A stretch of DNA of 64,000 bases from positions 18,789,432 through 18,853,431 of the forward strand of contig OY997592.1 of the NCBI GenBank assembly GCA_963921825.1, given 5' to 3'. Made by a program: the position numbers and the translations under genes. Below, in pieces: positions 35,107-47,884 of the stretch. Numbering within the stretch: the stretch's first letter is position 1; every line of letters begins with the position of its first letter. Source of the DNA: Erodium maritimum (lineage: Eukaryota; Streptophyta; Magnoliopsida; Geraniales; Geraniaceae). The notes under the pieces are model-generated. The model was not told the DNA's origin, made no database searches, and saw only the letters and a program-made list of their open reading frames with translations.

Positions 35107-38100
35107 TTTTTTGAGCGAAAGTTGCAACTTTATTATAGATCAGAATTAAAGATACATTAGAGTGCATCAGACATAGGGTCTGACCACTGAAGAACAGGCA
35201 TATAATAAACTTCTCTGGCTAGCCAGTGGGAAGCTCTGTTTGCAATTCTTTTTAAAAATTGAAGGGTCGTCTCTTGTTGAGAAAGAAGCTCACGAATATC
35301 CTTAATTAGCGTACCTATGGGCGAGACCCGAGAATCACCACGAGAGATTAGGTTGAGGAGGACCTGAGCATCAAAGCGAATGATAACATTAGGTCTAAAA
35401 CTCGGTACATTCTTCAATGCCATCGCCATCGCGCAAGCTTCAACCATGATCGGGGACCATACTCCTGGTAGTATACTATTTGCGATTAGACGAATCGACC
35501 CCTGTGTGTCTCGGGCAATGATGCCCCATGCAAACTGCTGCGTATCCTGGAAGACAGCCCCATCCACATTAATGACGATGGTACTTGGGGGTGGGCGAGT
35601 CCACTTAGCCGGACAGACAATCGATGCTCTTCTGGGCTTCGGGGAAGCAGCTTTCGTCTCCTACCAGGCCGACAGATGGGCTGTCACCAATGGGATTACC
35701 CGTAATGCCGCCGGGGGTGTACCCCTCCATTTGAGCTCATTCCTGGCCTTCCATATTTCCCATAGAATGGAGAGAACCGCTACTAGCTTATCCCGAGGCC
35801 TCCCCGCCACTAGCCCCTCCCACCATTGCACAAAAGTCCCTCCTATCCCCTAGGGAATAAGGTCCCCAGCCTGAGCCTAACAAGTCTTTGCGAAACCACA
35901 TTCGAGGAACAAGTGGTCAACTGTCTCATGTGCTCGCCCACAAAAATCACAGGTATCAAGAATGGGGACAAACGTACGATTGAAATTGGTAGCCATTTGT
36001 ATAGTGTCAGTTAGACCTCGCCACAAGAAAACTAGGAGACGTGGGAGAGCGAGAATCGACCACAGGACAGACCATGTAACTAGCACCTTATGTTGCCTCG
36101 CTGTGGCTAGTATCGAATAGCCTGTTGTTGTAGTATAATACCACTTGTCCTTAGTCTTGAGTGGTGAAAGAGGAACCTAAATTATATTATCTCGTTCTTT
36201 GTCATAGAACACCCGACCCATCCGGGTGGCATCCCAGCACAACCTTCTTGGCACCATGAGCCCCGACACTCAAGCCCCAACCAAGGCCTGATTAGATGAC
36301 GTGATCTCCGGGTTAGGCCCCAAGAGCCATGGGGTACCCTTGATGAAGGTATCTCATCCATCCCCTATCGCGATCCGAAGGCCACCCCACAGTATTTCCT
36401 GAGTGGTCAAAATACTGGCCCATGTAAAGCTCTGGTTGGGCACAACCCCAGCCTCGAGAAAGTTGACCTTTGGGAAATACCGTGCCTTAAGCACCCATCC
36501 ATCAAGGACTGGGGACGATGGACCAGACTCCATGCTTGCTTTCCCAAGAGAGCCTTGTTGACATCACTCAGATGGCGAAACGCCATACCTCCAGCTTCCT
36601 TCGACATACATAGCTTGTCCCAATCCTACCAGATAATTGGTCGACCCGATTTTCCCCCTCACCAGAAATGGGCGAGGGCCACATGTATCCGATATATGAT
36701 CTTAGTAGGTATCGTAAAGACTGATATAACATAAACAAGAAGCGAGGTAATCACTGACCGGATCATCCCTTCCTTTCCTGTTGGGGAGAGGAGTTTTCCA
36801 TCCCAAGATCTAATACGCTTAATGATCCGGTCACCTAGGTATGCCATCGTCGCATACATATTCCGCCCGATCATATTCGGGACCCCGAGGTACATAGACC
36901 CCACCGAGGTCTCTTTAATATTCAATATCTGACAACATTGTTGTTTCATGAGCGCAGGTGTATTCGTGTTGAATAGAACTGAAGACTTATCCAGGTTAAG
37001 AACCTGGCCTGATAGGGTGCCAAATAGGGGTCTGCGCATCTTTAGGCGTGGCCCGGCAGAAGATATAACAATCATCCACGAAGAACATATGAGATATTTG
37101 CAGGGCCCTCCTTGCGACACAGATTCCCCTCAGACGCCCCTCACTCTGGGCTTGACGCAGTAGGAAAGATAAACCCTCCATACAGAGAAAGAAAAGATAC
37201 GGAGACAGTGGGTCACCCTGACGTAACCCCCGAGTCGGCGTAAGCTGTGACATCTTTCGACCCCTATACGAAATCATATAGTGAACGGATTTTATACAAC
37301 AGGCCACCAATTCAATCCAGTCCGCCGAGAATCCCAATCGACCCATAATCCGAATGAGGTAGTCCCATTCCACCCGATTATAAGCCTTACTCATATCAAG
37401 TTTAAGTGCCATAAATCCTACCGACCATTGTAGATTCTTTTAAAGGAAATAGATGACTTCAAAAGCGATAAGGATATTATCCTGAATACACCTGCTCGGT
37501 ATAAAAGACCTCTGGGTATCCGAGACAATAGTATGAAAAAGAGGCCGCAAACGATTGCGAGAACCTTAGATAGGATCCTGAAGATGACGTTACATAGAGA
37601 AATTGGGCGAAGGTTTGTTACTCTGTCTGAATTAGGACAATGGAGGTGTCGTTCAGCGTGTGATCAAAAGTATGAGAAGTCAACATTTCCCCTATGAGGT
37701 GCACCACCTCGTCCGCCACTATCGGCTAATAGTGTTGATAGAACCGAGGATTCAGGCCGTTTGGTCCAGGTGACTTGTCCGGCCCCATCTGAAACACTGC
37801 CATCTTGACCTCTGATACCGAGCATGGAGATAGCAAGGACTGGTTTTGTACTGGAGTAATACAACGAGAGAGAGCAATGGGAAATTCCTGCATATCAGGC
37901 ATACTTGAAGTATACAACGTGGTGAAGTACTTCACAATTAAGTGCCACATCCCTGTGTTCCATCTAACCAAGTCCCCAACGTCGTTTTTGAGATACATGA
38001 CCGCATTGACTCGACGCTGGTACGAACAAGCCGCCTGAAAGAATTTCGTGTTGCGGTCACCCTCATCCAGTCAGTGTTGCTTCGCGCGCTGACATCAAAA

Positions 38101-39747
38101 ATCCTCATGTTCTACCAGTGCACGTTCATATTAGCTCTGAATCGCCTCCCGACGGTGCACCCCTGCCCTATCCGTGCGGCCGTTGAGCTCCGCAATCCGC
38201 CGTTAGCACAATTTAATGCGATTAATGTTAGGACGGAAGTGGTTCCGACCCCAGTTATGCAGGGATTTGCCCACTTCCTGTATGGAGTCCCCAATAGGTT
38301 TCGCTTGGTGTTTATCCCAAGAGGCCTGAATAAGACGGTCATAGTCCGGATCCTGAACCCATTGAGATTGGAAGCGGAATTTTGGCGGGCCTCGGTGAGA
38401 GACCTAGCGGGCCAGGGAAAAAAGTACAGGCCAATGATCCGAGGTTGTCACACCCGTATTACAGAAGTCCAGGTCCGGAAGATAAGAGAATAGTGCATCT
38501 GAGACCAAGGCCCTATCCAATCGTGACTAGATTTGTGCATCATGTCGTCGACCACTGTACCAGGTATACTGATGGCCAGTCATAGGGACATCCACCAGGT
38601 GTAGGTCATTCACCATAGAGCAAAATTCATCCATAAGACTCAAAGGATACGACCAACCTCCCGTTGTCTCATTCGGTTCCAGGATGCCATTGAAGCCCCC
38701 TATCAGAATCTAGTTGGGTCTCGTTGGGGCATGGAGATCCCAGATCATTTCCCTTGTAAGATTCCGCCTATCCTGGCGAGGTTCTCCATATATCCCCGTA
38801 AGACGCAGATCTACATGGCTCGGGGCCGAGACCTCAATATCAATGTACCTCGCCGTTGACTCCCGAAATGTCACACTTATACCAGAAACCCAAAACATAG
38901 CCAAACCCCTCTGGCCTGGCGTACCTCTAGAGCCTCAGACATGTGAGACACAAGGGTAGTCTTGAAATCCTAGGGACCGAGAGAGGAGAGAACAACTTTT
39001 AGTATCCATCAACGTTTCCGATAGGAAAAGTAGGTGAGCACGATGGTCACAGAGCAAATGGCTGAGCTGCTGTTTATGCAATCCCGTCCCTATACACCGG
39101 CAATTCCATGCCAAAAGAAGGCCAGGCTTGGCCTACAGTGACGGAGCCTTAGGATTCAGGGCCCCAATTTCGTTGTGGTGTCCTCACTACTAAAGACGAT
39201 GACAATGGGGGTGAAACTGGTGGAGTATGAATTCGAGCCCCCATCTGCCCTTGCGACACAATTACATCCAAACCAGGAGCAGAAACAATCGGAGTCGATC
39301 CAAAAATCGGCGTCGAGGAGCTTTAGTCCGGTCTCGGGTCCAAAAATTGCAAAGGAGTAGAAGGAGTTCGGGGGGGGGGGGGTGTAATTCACTCACCGGC
39401 GGTATAGAGATGGGGATTGTACCACGATCCCCATCCTGAAAGTAGCTGGAGTTCCGATCCGCGGGAATCGATGTCGTGGGTTGACTTCGGACAGGGCGAC
39501 GACGGCGTAGGGCAAAGGGCCAATAGCGTGCCCGTCGACGCGCGGACGAGGGGTCCTACGATTCAATCTCAACCAAACCAGGGGCAGGCAGAATCAACGA
39601 AGAGAAGACCGAGAGAACCTGATCCAGGAACGGAAGAGGAGTACCAGAACTCTACCGAAAAGGGGAGGCTCGGGACTGACGACGGCGCGCAGAAACCCGG
39701 TAGACATTCTTGGGGAACAAAAAGGTCCGTTTCCCCATTATAAGTTT
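35107..39747 (-). mobile_element. L1-type LINE F with RNase H, minus strand, 4.64 kb
   Basis: The minus-strand tail is GCTCAAAAAA (35107 on). A perfect 15-bp duplication TGTTCTCAAGTTATT flanks it (35092-35106 and 39748-39762). It holds the end of ORF1 or 5' leader (39120-39747, with a 12-G run at about 39370), an endonuclease, RT, zf-RVT and a terminal RNase H. It is probably truncated within ORF1. It fits plant L1s that carry an RNase H after the RT. Confidence 0.92.
35157..39115 (-). pseudogene. LINE ORF2 (endonuclease, RT, zf-RVT, RNase H), frameshifted
   Basis: Read from 39115 leftward, the endonuclease start LLAWNC is followed by broken frames and a middle EN piece at 38904-38710. The RT fingers include DKSPGPNGLNPRFYQ (about 37750). 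The RT palm at 37412-36996 has LDMSKAYNRVEWDYL, GLRQGDPLSPYLF and a catalytic box FVDD in place of the usual FADD. A later RT/thumb piece is at 37120-36659. The zinc-binding region with CDFCGRAHETVDHLFLEC is at about 35960-35890. The RNase H-like domain at 35567-35157 starts MDGAVF, with IIARD further on. At least five frameshifts or stops make it inactive. Confidence 0.85.
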
Positions 39748-39762
39748 TGTTCTCAAGTTATT

Positions 39763-40764
39763 GACAAGCACTAAATCCAACATAGATAAGTACAGACAGA
39801 TCTTAGATTTTTTGATGAATGAAATCCAGTAAAAATAAGACTAATGCTTTACAAATTATATTTTTAATAATCTGATCTGACCTCTTCGTTGAAATTATGA
39901 TCTTGTAATAGCATCACCTACCATATATCAGTTACTCTTTCCTTCCACTCACTAATCCGTTGACTAACTAATCAAACTCAAGGTCTATATCTCCACATCA
40001 TGACAACCAAGTGCACAATCGAAAAGACCCAAATGAATTCACCTTGATTTCTAAATATTTAACATATTAAAATTTCATATAGCTAAGGTTGGTGATGTGA
40101 TCTTATCGATATCTATTTGCCGAGACTAAGTTGTATTGGATTGCCCACTTCTCCTTACTTAATCTCATCCCATAGGTGAATTATTGATGGTTACAGCACC
40201 TTATATGGGAGGTTTCATTTACGGGAAAACCTGGCATTCATTTTAAGATACATTAACAAATTTATTTTATAGTGAATATCATATCTAGAGGTAAAATAAT
40301 GTTTAAAACTCGGTCTAATTACTCAAAAATAATGGCTTCTACGTCCTCCATTGAACCACCACATGGTTTTGAGAGATCTCAAGGTTCGAGTGGAGAGAAG
40401 CACAAACTTGATGGGTGGAAGGGGTGGAAACCTATGTGAAACTTAAAGGTGGTCGCAGAAGTTGTCATCTCTTGTAGGGAGGGACGAAATGTGAACTTAT
40501 TGGATCTTCATCTTGAGTCTTATTTGGTTATAATATTATGTAAATCATATATGTCTAGAGTTGGAGATTAATTTGAAAGGTCTAGAGTTGATTTTTAACT
40601 GGTTGCATTTTTTTATACTCAAAACGTGTTTTTGTTGTTTCTAGGAACAAACAATTTAATACCGATGTAAGTTGCTTTAAAAACTATAAGCAAATACAGC
40701 AAATGCCATGTTTTTGGAATATATTATTATCTTAATGTGGGTATTACTAAAAGTACGATTACTC
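39763..40764. other. AT-rich spacer, nothing recognised
   Basis: No open frame above background and no repeat or transposon end was identified between the right duplication of LINE F and the left duplication of retroposon G. Confidence 0.5.
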
Positions 40765-42585
40765 GAAGAATTCTCTATTTTTTTTGTCGGAAATACAAAT
40801 TTAAATTGAAACTGCTCTTTGGAAGGAAGAACAGAGTAGAAATACAAGCACACGAGCAATCACAAAAGGATCCTCAACCAAACATCTCTACAAACAGAGA
40901 GAACAACAAGATACAACACAATGAAACAATCAAGGAACTCAACGCAGTGAGTATGAACCAAAGGAATACAAAGACAAGCCCAAAGGAAGAACAAGCAACA
41001 AAAGAACAAATTAAAGCTAATAAGGCCTTAACACCGGATTTGACTAACATTAAGCACCAAGAAAATAGGCCTTAGGAACCAAAATTTTCAACCATTAAGC
41101 GCGAAAGGGAGCTAAAGGCCTTCCAACTGTCCGAGAAGCCGCCCAATACTTAGCCAAAGCTAGACAAAGAACCCTCCCCAAGCATACCAGATCCCACATC
41201 TTCGAAGAAGATGATCACTAGCAGGCGCCGTCGGCCAACACCAGACGACAGGGCCAATCCAGCGAAGATCAGACCAATCCTCCAGAGGCTTCTGTGGGCA
41301 GAAATGCCCAAGGAGCTCGCCGTCGGCCAACCCCGAAATACCGGCGAGCCCGACCCACTTGGTCGGGAAGAACAGAAGACCTAATGAGAAGAGGAAAGAA
41401 AGGGGAGGGAGAGGAAGAGCCAGCCAAGGAAAAGGAGCGAGTGTCATACCAGAGAGCCCAAGGGGCAACGAAGACGCTGAAGAGAATAGCCTCCGCCAGA
41501 TCTAGGCGAGCCAACACCACAAAGATCCTCAGCGAGGAAGCGCGTCCCTCGGCTGAAACTGGACGACCACGACGTCAACCGAGAACACAACCCTCCTGCA
41601 GCTTCATCGAAGGAAAAAACCCCACCACCACCACAAAGGCAAAGCAGACCCGCGAGAATCCTCACAAGAGAAACTCGTCCCACGCCAGATTTGGGAATCC
41701 CCGCGCCGAAGATAAGGATGATGACCAACCCTAATGCAGCCACTCGAACTCAATCCTCCGCTACCGCCATAGAGACGATAACCCTTTTCCAACCATCACC
41801 GAAAATAGGCCCAGAAGAGGAGGATCGACATTTCTGTCGAGTACGAGGGAGCCGAAGAGGGAGATCTGACCTCCATAGCTCAGAGCAGCCGAAACTCAAG
41901 GCCGACGACCAAAACCCGAGTCGAACCGATCAACACACGACAACAACCAAAGTTCGGGAACTGGGGCTCCTAACCCAACAATCGACTAAGAAAAGGAAAT
42001 GCTGGGGGTCAACACCCATGAAACCAGCAGAATTCAAACCTAAACTAAGCCGAAAGTCGTCTTACCTAATATGTGACGATCTAATCCCAAAAGGAGAAGA
42101 AACACCTCTCACTCCGGAGAAAGAAGACAAAACGACAAAGCTTGACGAAAGCAGGCCAGAAAGAGCGAAACCGGGTCTGCAGAATAACCTAGCCCGAATC
42201 CGACCCGACTATCTACCCTGAACCGCCGACCCGTACCAGCCAAAACCACAGACCCGACCCGGGCCAAGACCCACGAACCAGAAACACCCCCGGGCCTGAC
42301 ACGGCCCAAACAGCCCGACCCAGAACGACCCCAAATCCAGAGCCCAAACAAACCCCGGATTGGCCGGTCCAAACTCTACCCGACCAGCACCCGAACCACT
42401 AAAGTCTTACCAGCCGCCCCAACGCCTTCTGCAAAACCCGACAGAGACGTCGGTGATGACGCTGGTGACGAGGAACCGAACAGAAGCAGCAACCAAGGAA
42501 GGTGGCCCAACAATTGTCGGCGTAGCTCAAGGCAAAACTCCGACCAACCGAACACGACACCGCTTTGGCGAGGCTTGACTCCATC

Positions 42586-45500
42586 TGTAATAACCACTCC
42601 CGGTCAACGCCAGTCAAACCTGCGAAAAACAGGAAAATTTAAAAAATTTAAGACAGACACTTAATTTAACCTAAAATGACCCCGAGAGTCATACCGGACT
42701 TAAGTTGACCCCGTCATCGACCAAAGTGAGTTCCGGGGGACTCAGGGCAACTTTCTGATCATTTTGGGAAAAGTTGACTTTTCGCTGGAAAAGTCAACCG
42801 AGCGAAGTTTTGGTCCATTCGAGGACCGTTTTGGATCCAAAAAGCTTAGCCGTCATCGCAGCGGTCTTAGTTGAGCCGTTTCCTTGTAGCCCGTCAAGTT
42901 TCGTAATTTCTTGGGAAAAGTGCCCGTTCGGGGCCCGAAACGTCCGTTTTTCGCGAATCTGATTGGAAAATATCTTCTAGATATTGTTCCAACAAGGTGT
43001 GGGACGCACCTTACCACTTGTCAACCAAGTGGTGGTGTTAGGTTTTGGGGGGGAAATGAGAGGTGAGGGTACAAGGGGGTGGCCGGCCACTTAACAAAAA
43101 GAAAAGAAAAGAAAATAGAAATTGGAAGAGAGTTAGGTTTTAGAAAGAGAAAGAAGAGAGAGGTTGGAGAAGGAGAAGAAGAGAGAAAAGAGAAGGAGTT
43201 GGGCTAGGGTTTGACATCCAACCCTTGGATCGTCTCAAGACAAGGAGAAAGCGACTTCCCCTCATCCTCCTCTACGGTAATACCCAAACCGATTCTCGTT
43301 TTGTTTATTTTGGAAAGCTAGGGTTTTGTTAAAGTGAATGATTGAGGGTTGTATGGAGGTTGGGGAGGTGTTGGAGACGTTTTAGAGGTGTTTGGAGGAG
43401 TGTTTGCACATTTTCCGGTGACCGGGAGCTCGGGAGGAGCTCCGACCACCGTGGGTGGTGGCCGGCCGGCCATGGGGTGGCTGGCCGGAGCTGGGACCAG
43501 CCACCACCATGGTGGCCAAGCCCCATTTTGAGCCTAGGGCCCACGGACAAGTTGGGCCGGGTGGGGCCCACGTGCTCGGGTGATCGGGTTTTGTGTTCGG
43601 GTGGTTTAAACGTTCCCCGGACCATTTATTCATAACCGAATCGAAAATTGAAATTAAATTGGAAAAGTTATAATTATCGGGTTTAGAAACTTTAAACGTT
43701 AATTAATTGACTCGGGAGTCAGAATTCGATTCGGGCAAGTACTTTGGGACCCTTGAGTTATTCTAAGACCGTAGAAACGAAAACGGGAATTTTTGGAGCC
43801 CCGGAAGGGCATTTACAAAACCCGGGCAGATTCGCCATGTCGGGCGAATTGGGCCTTTACGGATCCTTTATCGACAATGTCGAGTAATTGGGAAGTGTGG
43901 GAGTGATCGACATTGTCGGGGTTACGTTTGGGCGTTAAGTTTAATGAATTTCAGTTTATTCCTGCGAGTTTAAAGTGCATTGAAAATTGTGTTCTTTTAG
44001 ATCGTGCTGCGGACCGAGGCAAAGGGAAGCTAGGCGAGTGACTGGGATCATGCCGGGGCTTAGTTGAGCACTTGTGGAAAACACGCCCAAGGTAGGGAAA
44101 AGTAGCCGGATCTCGGCACTGACTAGGGAAAGTTAACAATAGAATTGCATGTGACACCGGGGTGTCGTGGGTTAATTAGGTTTATCGAATAATAGAAAGG
44201 CATGATACGGGAACGTAGTGTTTATGAGAAAAGCATGTGACACTTAGCAGTTTTGTAGGAGCAAAGAACTTAGTGATACTAGAATTACTGGAGGCATATG
44301 ACCATGCCCGGAGGTTGATTGTATTATTGTTGGTGTCTTGGGTGGCCATGAGAGCCCGTGTATTATTGTAGATGTCTTGGGTGGCCATGAGAGCCCGTGT
44401 ATTATTGTTGAGTTTGGGTGGCCATGAGAGCCCGTGTTATTATTATTGAGTTTGGGTGGCCATGAGAGCCCGTGTTATTATTGTCGAGTCTTGGAAGGCC
44501 ATGAGAGCTCGTGGTATTATTATTGGTGTTTTGGGTGGCCGTGAGTGCCCGTGGGGTTGTGAACCCGTACTTTACCGGTGGTGTCTTGGGTGGCCATGAG
44601 GGCCCGTTGGGTTGTTGAACCCGTGTTACTTTAGTATTGGTGTCTTGGGTGGCCGTGAGTGCCGTTGGGTTGTTGAACCCGTGTTGCTTTATTGTTGGTG
44701 TCTTGGGTGGCCATGAGTGCCCGTTGGGTTGTTGAACCTGTGTTACTTTAGTGTTGGTGTCTCGGGAGGCCGTGAGTGCCTGTTGAGTTGTTGAACCCGT
44801 GTCTTTACTGTTGGTGTGTCTTGGGTGGCCATGAGTGTCGTGGGGTTGTTGAGCCCGTGAGTTACTGTTGGTGTGTCTTGGGTGGCCATGAGTGCCGTGG
44901 GGTTGTTGAGCCTGTGAGTTACTGTCGGTGTGTCTTGGGTGGCCATGAGTGTCGTGGGGTTATTGAGCCCGTGAGTTACTGTTGGTGTTTTGGGTGGCCA
45001 TGAGTGCCTGTGGAGTGTTGAACCTGTGTTGTTGCTGTGTGTTGAACTTTGCTTGTGGTTGTGATTGTGGATCCCGGTAGGTTGCAAGCATTCGTGGGCT
45101 GGCCTGACCAAGTTCGAATCCCGGTAGGTTGCAAGCATTCTTGGGCTGGCCTAACCAAGTTTGAGTATCAACAGGTTGTAAGCATTCTTGGGCTAGCCTG
45201 ATCCGTGTTTGAGTGTCAATAGGTTGCAAGCATTCTTGGGCTGGCCTGATTTGAGTTCGAGTATCAACAGGTTGTAAGCATTCGTTGGCTAGCCTGATCC
45301 GTGTTTGCGTGGGTGAGGGAGGTTACTGAGCAGCTGGTATGCGATCCTTTGTGATCTTGTTTGGTATGCGATCCTTTGTGATCTTGATTGGTGTACGATC
45401 CTTCGTGATCTTGGGTGTGGCGTGGTGGTCTTTTGAGTCTTTGGAAGAGGTCGTGATCGTTGTGTCGGGTCTACTTTACGTGTCAGGGTGTTGAGTTGGT

Positions 45501-45918
45501 CAAGGAAGGTAATAGTGGGTGCGTGTTCAGTGAGAGTACTTGAGTAGGGGACAGTGATCCCCGGGGTTGAGTTGTTGTTGGTGTTACCGGCATTGTCTGC
45601 TAATTATGCCGTAGTCAGTCTGTTATCTGTGGTGGTGAGCGAACGCTCACCCCTAGCTGCTTTTCCTACAGGTACTGATCACAGTACGGACTAGGTGAGC
45701 TCTTGAAGCTTGTGGAGCTAGGAGCGGCGTCCGGGTTTTGTCTTTTGAGTCTAGTGACGGATGCCTTGTACTTTGTCCACTTGTTGGGACTTACATTGGG
45801 TTGTGAATACTATTTTGTTTAACTAAATGAAGATTTTAAAGTGCTTATCCAAAACAGGTTTCATTGTTTTAAAATGTTCGCGTCCCTAGTTTGGTTTTAC
45901 TGAAATTGGGGCGTGACA
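42586..45918 (+). mobile_element. Solo LTR copy R (3.33 kb)
   Basis: It starts TGTAATAACCACTC, ends GGGGCGTGACA and is flanked by the duplication CCATC (42581-42585 and 45919-45923). It is the uninterrupted counterpart of 8897-20547 in inverse orientation. It contains an AG-rich stretch with a GTTTTAG/AGAGAGAAAG look (43100-43200) that could be the transcribed leader. Tandem arrays fill its last 1.1 kb. No gag-pol and no partner LTR is present. Plus orientation is chosen because ...GGGGCGTGACA resembles the 3' end of known LTRs. Confidence 0.78.
44325..45412 (+). repeat. Three tandem arrays inside solo LTR copy R
   Basis: About 14 copies of a 37-63 bp unit built around GGGTGGCCATGAGAGCCCGTG lie at 44325-45015. 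About five copies of a 47-50 bp unit containing GCAAGCATTCTTGGGCTGGCC follow at 45080-45300. Three copies of a 27-bp unit containing GCGATCCTTTGTGATCTTG lie at 45340-45412. All three are shared with the other solo LTR. Confidence 0.88.
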
Positions 45919-46206
45919 CCATCCACATCAGGTTGCCCATAGGTCAAGGGACGAGTTTACCAGTCAAGGAAGAGGAAGGTTGAGGTCGGATCCGGCCAAA
46001 GCTCGAACAAGAAAAGTATATCTAAAAACGAGAAGAGAGCCAACAGGATGGAGAAGAAAGAGGAAGAAGGAGTAGAAAGGAGAACATGTAGGAGGGGAAG
46101 ACCTCGCCGGCAACAACCCAGGCCGAGGCCAGAGCCGACGAGGGTGAAGGTCGTAGATGGCGGCTACAAGCAGAGGGATATTTTGATTAATGAAGAATTC
46201 TCTATT

Positions 46207-47036
46207 GACATGTATAATAACCAGTAAAAATTGTCTTTCATCCTCTCATGATGCTTGAGAATGTCTTCAATCCAGAAGACTTGTCTTTTTTTTTACCTTG
46301 GATCTCGTGAGGAAGGAAGGGAAGAAAATAATTTGTATGCATAACTCAAACGTATAGATATATGCTTATCCCACCATAAATATACATATTTCATCCTCTA
46401 GTCGTGAGGCAGACACGGAAGAAGAAAGTAGTTTTGACTACGTTTACGTACACTAACATATACATGTGTTACATATGCATACGCTAACCTTTAGAAAATA
46501 CATACCTACCTTAACCTTTACATCTGGTATGTAGGTTAGTGTATGCATATGTAATTTCAACAATTAGGTTAGTGTAAGTATCTATTAAAATATTAAAAAT
46601 ATATAAAATTTAGTGTAGGTATCCTTGATTTTCAAACATTAGTGTGTGCATGTGTAATACATGTATATGTTAATGTAGGATAATTAAACCAAGATAGTTT
46701 ATATGCATGACTCAAATGCACACAAATATTCCTATCCAACCTTAAATATACCTATCCAACGCAATTTTAGAAAATACCTATCCTACCTCAAGTATAAATA
46801 ATTCCATCTTGTGTGGAGACTCGAGATGGAACGAAATGAGAAAAAGGGGTTTGATTAAACAAGTAAGGATGGTCAAGAAAAAATGAAAGTTCAATTGAGG
46901 TATTTTCTTATGGGGCTCTGTTTTTAATGTAACTAACGTGATTTATTTCATTCCATTTTTTGGAAAAGTTTAAAATAATTAGAACCCTTACCCCAACCAA
47001 ATGTTATGATAACAACCAAACTTCCAATCAATAACA
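46207..47036. other. AT-rich spacer with a small inverted repeat
   Basis: Around 46450-46560 the string ACATATGCATACGCTAACCT reappears inverted as AGGTTAGTGTATGCATATGT, a hairpin of roughly 20-bp arms. Related TAGTGTAGGTAT/TAACCT motifs recur until 46800. No gene is seen. Confidence 0.5.
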
Positions 47037-47343
47037 AGGGTTAATTACCTTTTGTATCCATTTTCTGTTGGTAGCATACCTTTTGTACCCTTGCATTTTG
47101 TAACGGTCAATAATAGTCCCTCCGTTTTGGTAACTGTCATTTGATACCGTTTATGAATTAGTCACAAGTCATTTAATACCCCTTATGTATTGATAACAGA
47201 ACATTTAATACTCCTTATGAATTGCTCACAAATCATCAAAATGACGTAAACTTGACCAAAATTTTGTCAAGAGCGTTACCAATACATCATGGTACTAAAG
47301 GAGTGTTACCAATACATAAGGGGTACTAAAGGTAATTAACCCT
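47037..47343. mobile_element. 307-bp MITE with AGGGTTAATTACC termini
   Basis: The left end AGGGTTAATTACCTTTTGTA and the inverted right end AGGGTTAATTACCTTTAGTA match over about 20 bp. The flanks share AATAACA (47030-47036 and 47344-47350). The interior is made of related TTTRATACYCCTTATG units. It has no coding capacity. A 7-bp duplication is unusual; a decayed 8-bp (hAT) or 9-bp (Mutator) duplication is possible, so the superfamily is left open. Confidence 0.75.
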
Positions 47344-47350
47344 AATAACA

Positions 47351-47884
47351 TGCATAGAAAATGGGTTAAATTATTTAGCGTATATTTTATTTACGAAGTT
47401 TAATTGTCTTCCCCTACATATGACGTTGGTTTGACAAAGAGAAGTTCCAAGTCTAAGGTAGAAATATTTATTTATTTTTAGACAATTGTTTTCATCAGCT
47501 ACATATTATGTAAAATTATAGAAATATAAAAAAATTATAGTGGGTCACTTCTTGTGGGACTGAATTACGTATGCGAGCTCTTAATGATTTTTTAATTTTT
47601 GGTTCGTGTAGGGAAAATACAAATTAATAATATATATGAATATCGATGTTGACATTCATATTCGAAAATAATTAGCCATGACATCGATAATTAGGTAAAC
47701 TATATTGAACCGCGTTGTTCGGACATAAAATACTATAAGTAGCACCACCGAGTTTATTTGATATTCAAGCACTATGAGTTATGGTATGTATTTAGAATCC
47801 ATGACAATGACCCTTGTTTTTAAGCTGCTAATTATAGTTTAGGCATTGGTTATTCGACATGTTTGATACCACCAAGTAATGATA
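47351..47884. other. AT-rich spacer, nothing recognised
   Basis: No open frame, repeat array or transposon end was recognised here. Confidence 0.5.

Larger units (their letters stand above)
40780..46191 (-). mobile_element. Non-coding retroposon G, minus strand, split by a solo LTR
   Basis: A perfect 15-bp duplication GAAGAATTCTCTATT (40765-40779 and 46192-46206) flanks a minus-strand unit ending in a short A run (complement of 40780-40785). Without the solo LTR it is about 2.07 kb. The body is GC-rich and has open frames on both strands (for example 41294-41734 plus and 41160-41468 minus), but I see no RRM, zinc knuckle, endonuclease or RT. It was clearly inserted by a target-primed, L1-like mechanism and is non-autonomous. 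Confidence 0.82.

Noticed and set aside
41294-41734. Plus-strand 146-codon frame rich in R, T and P
   Set aside because: Shadow of GC-rich retroposon sequence; no domain and no splice or promoter context.
44325-45412. CRISPR-like or satellite array
   Set aside because: Units vary in length, have no conserved spacer pattern and lie inside an LTR shared with a second locus; the organism is a plant.
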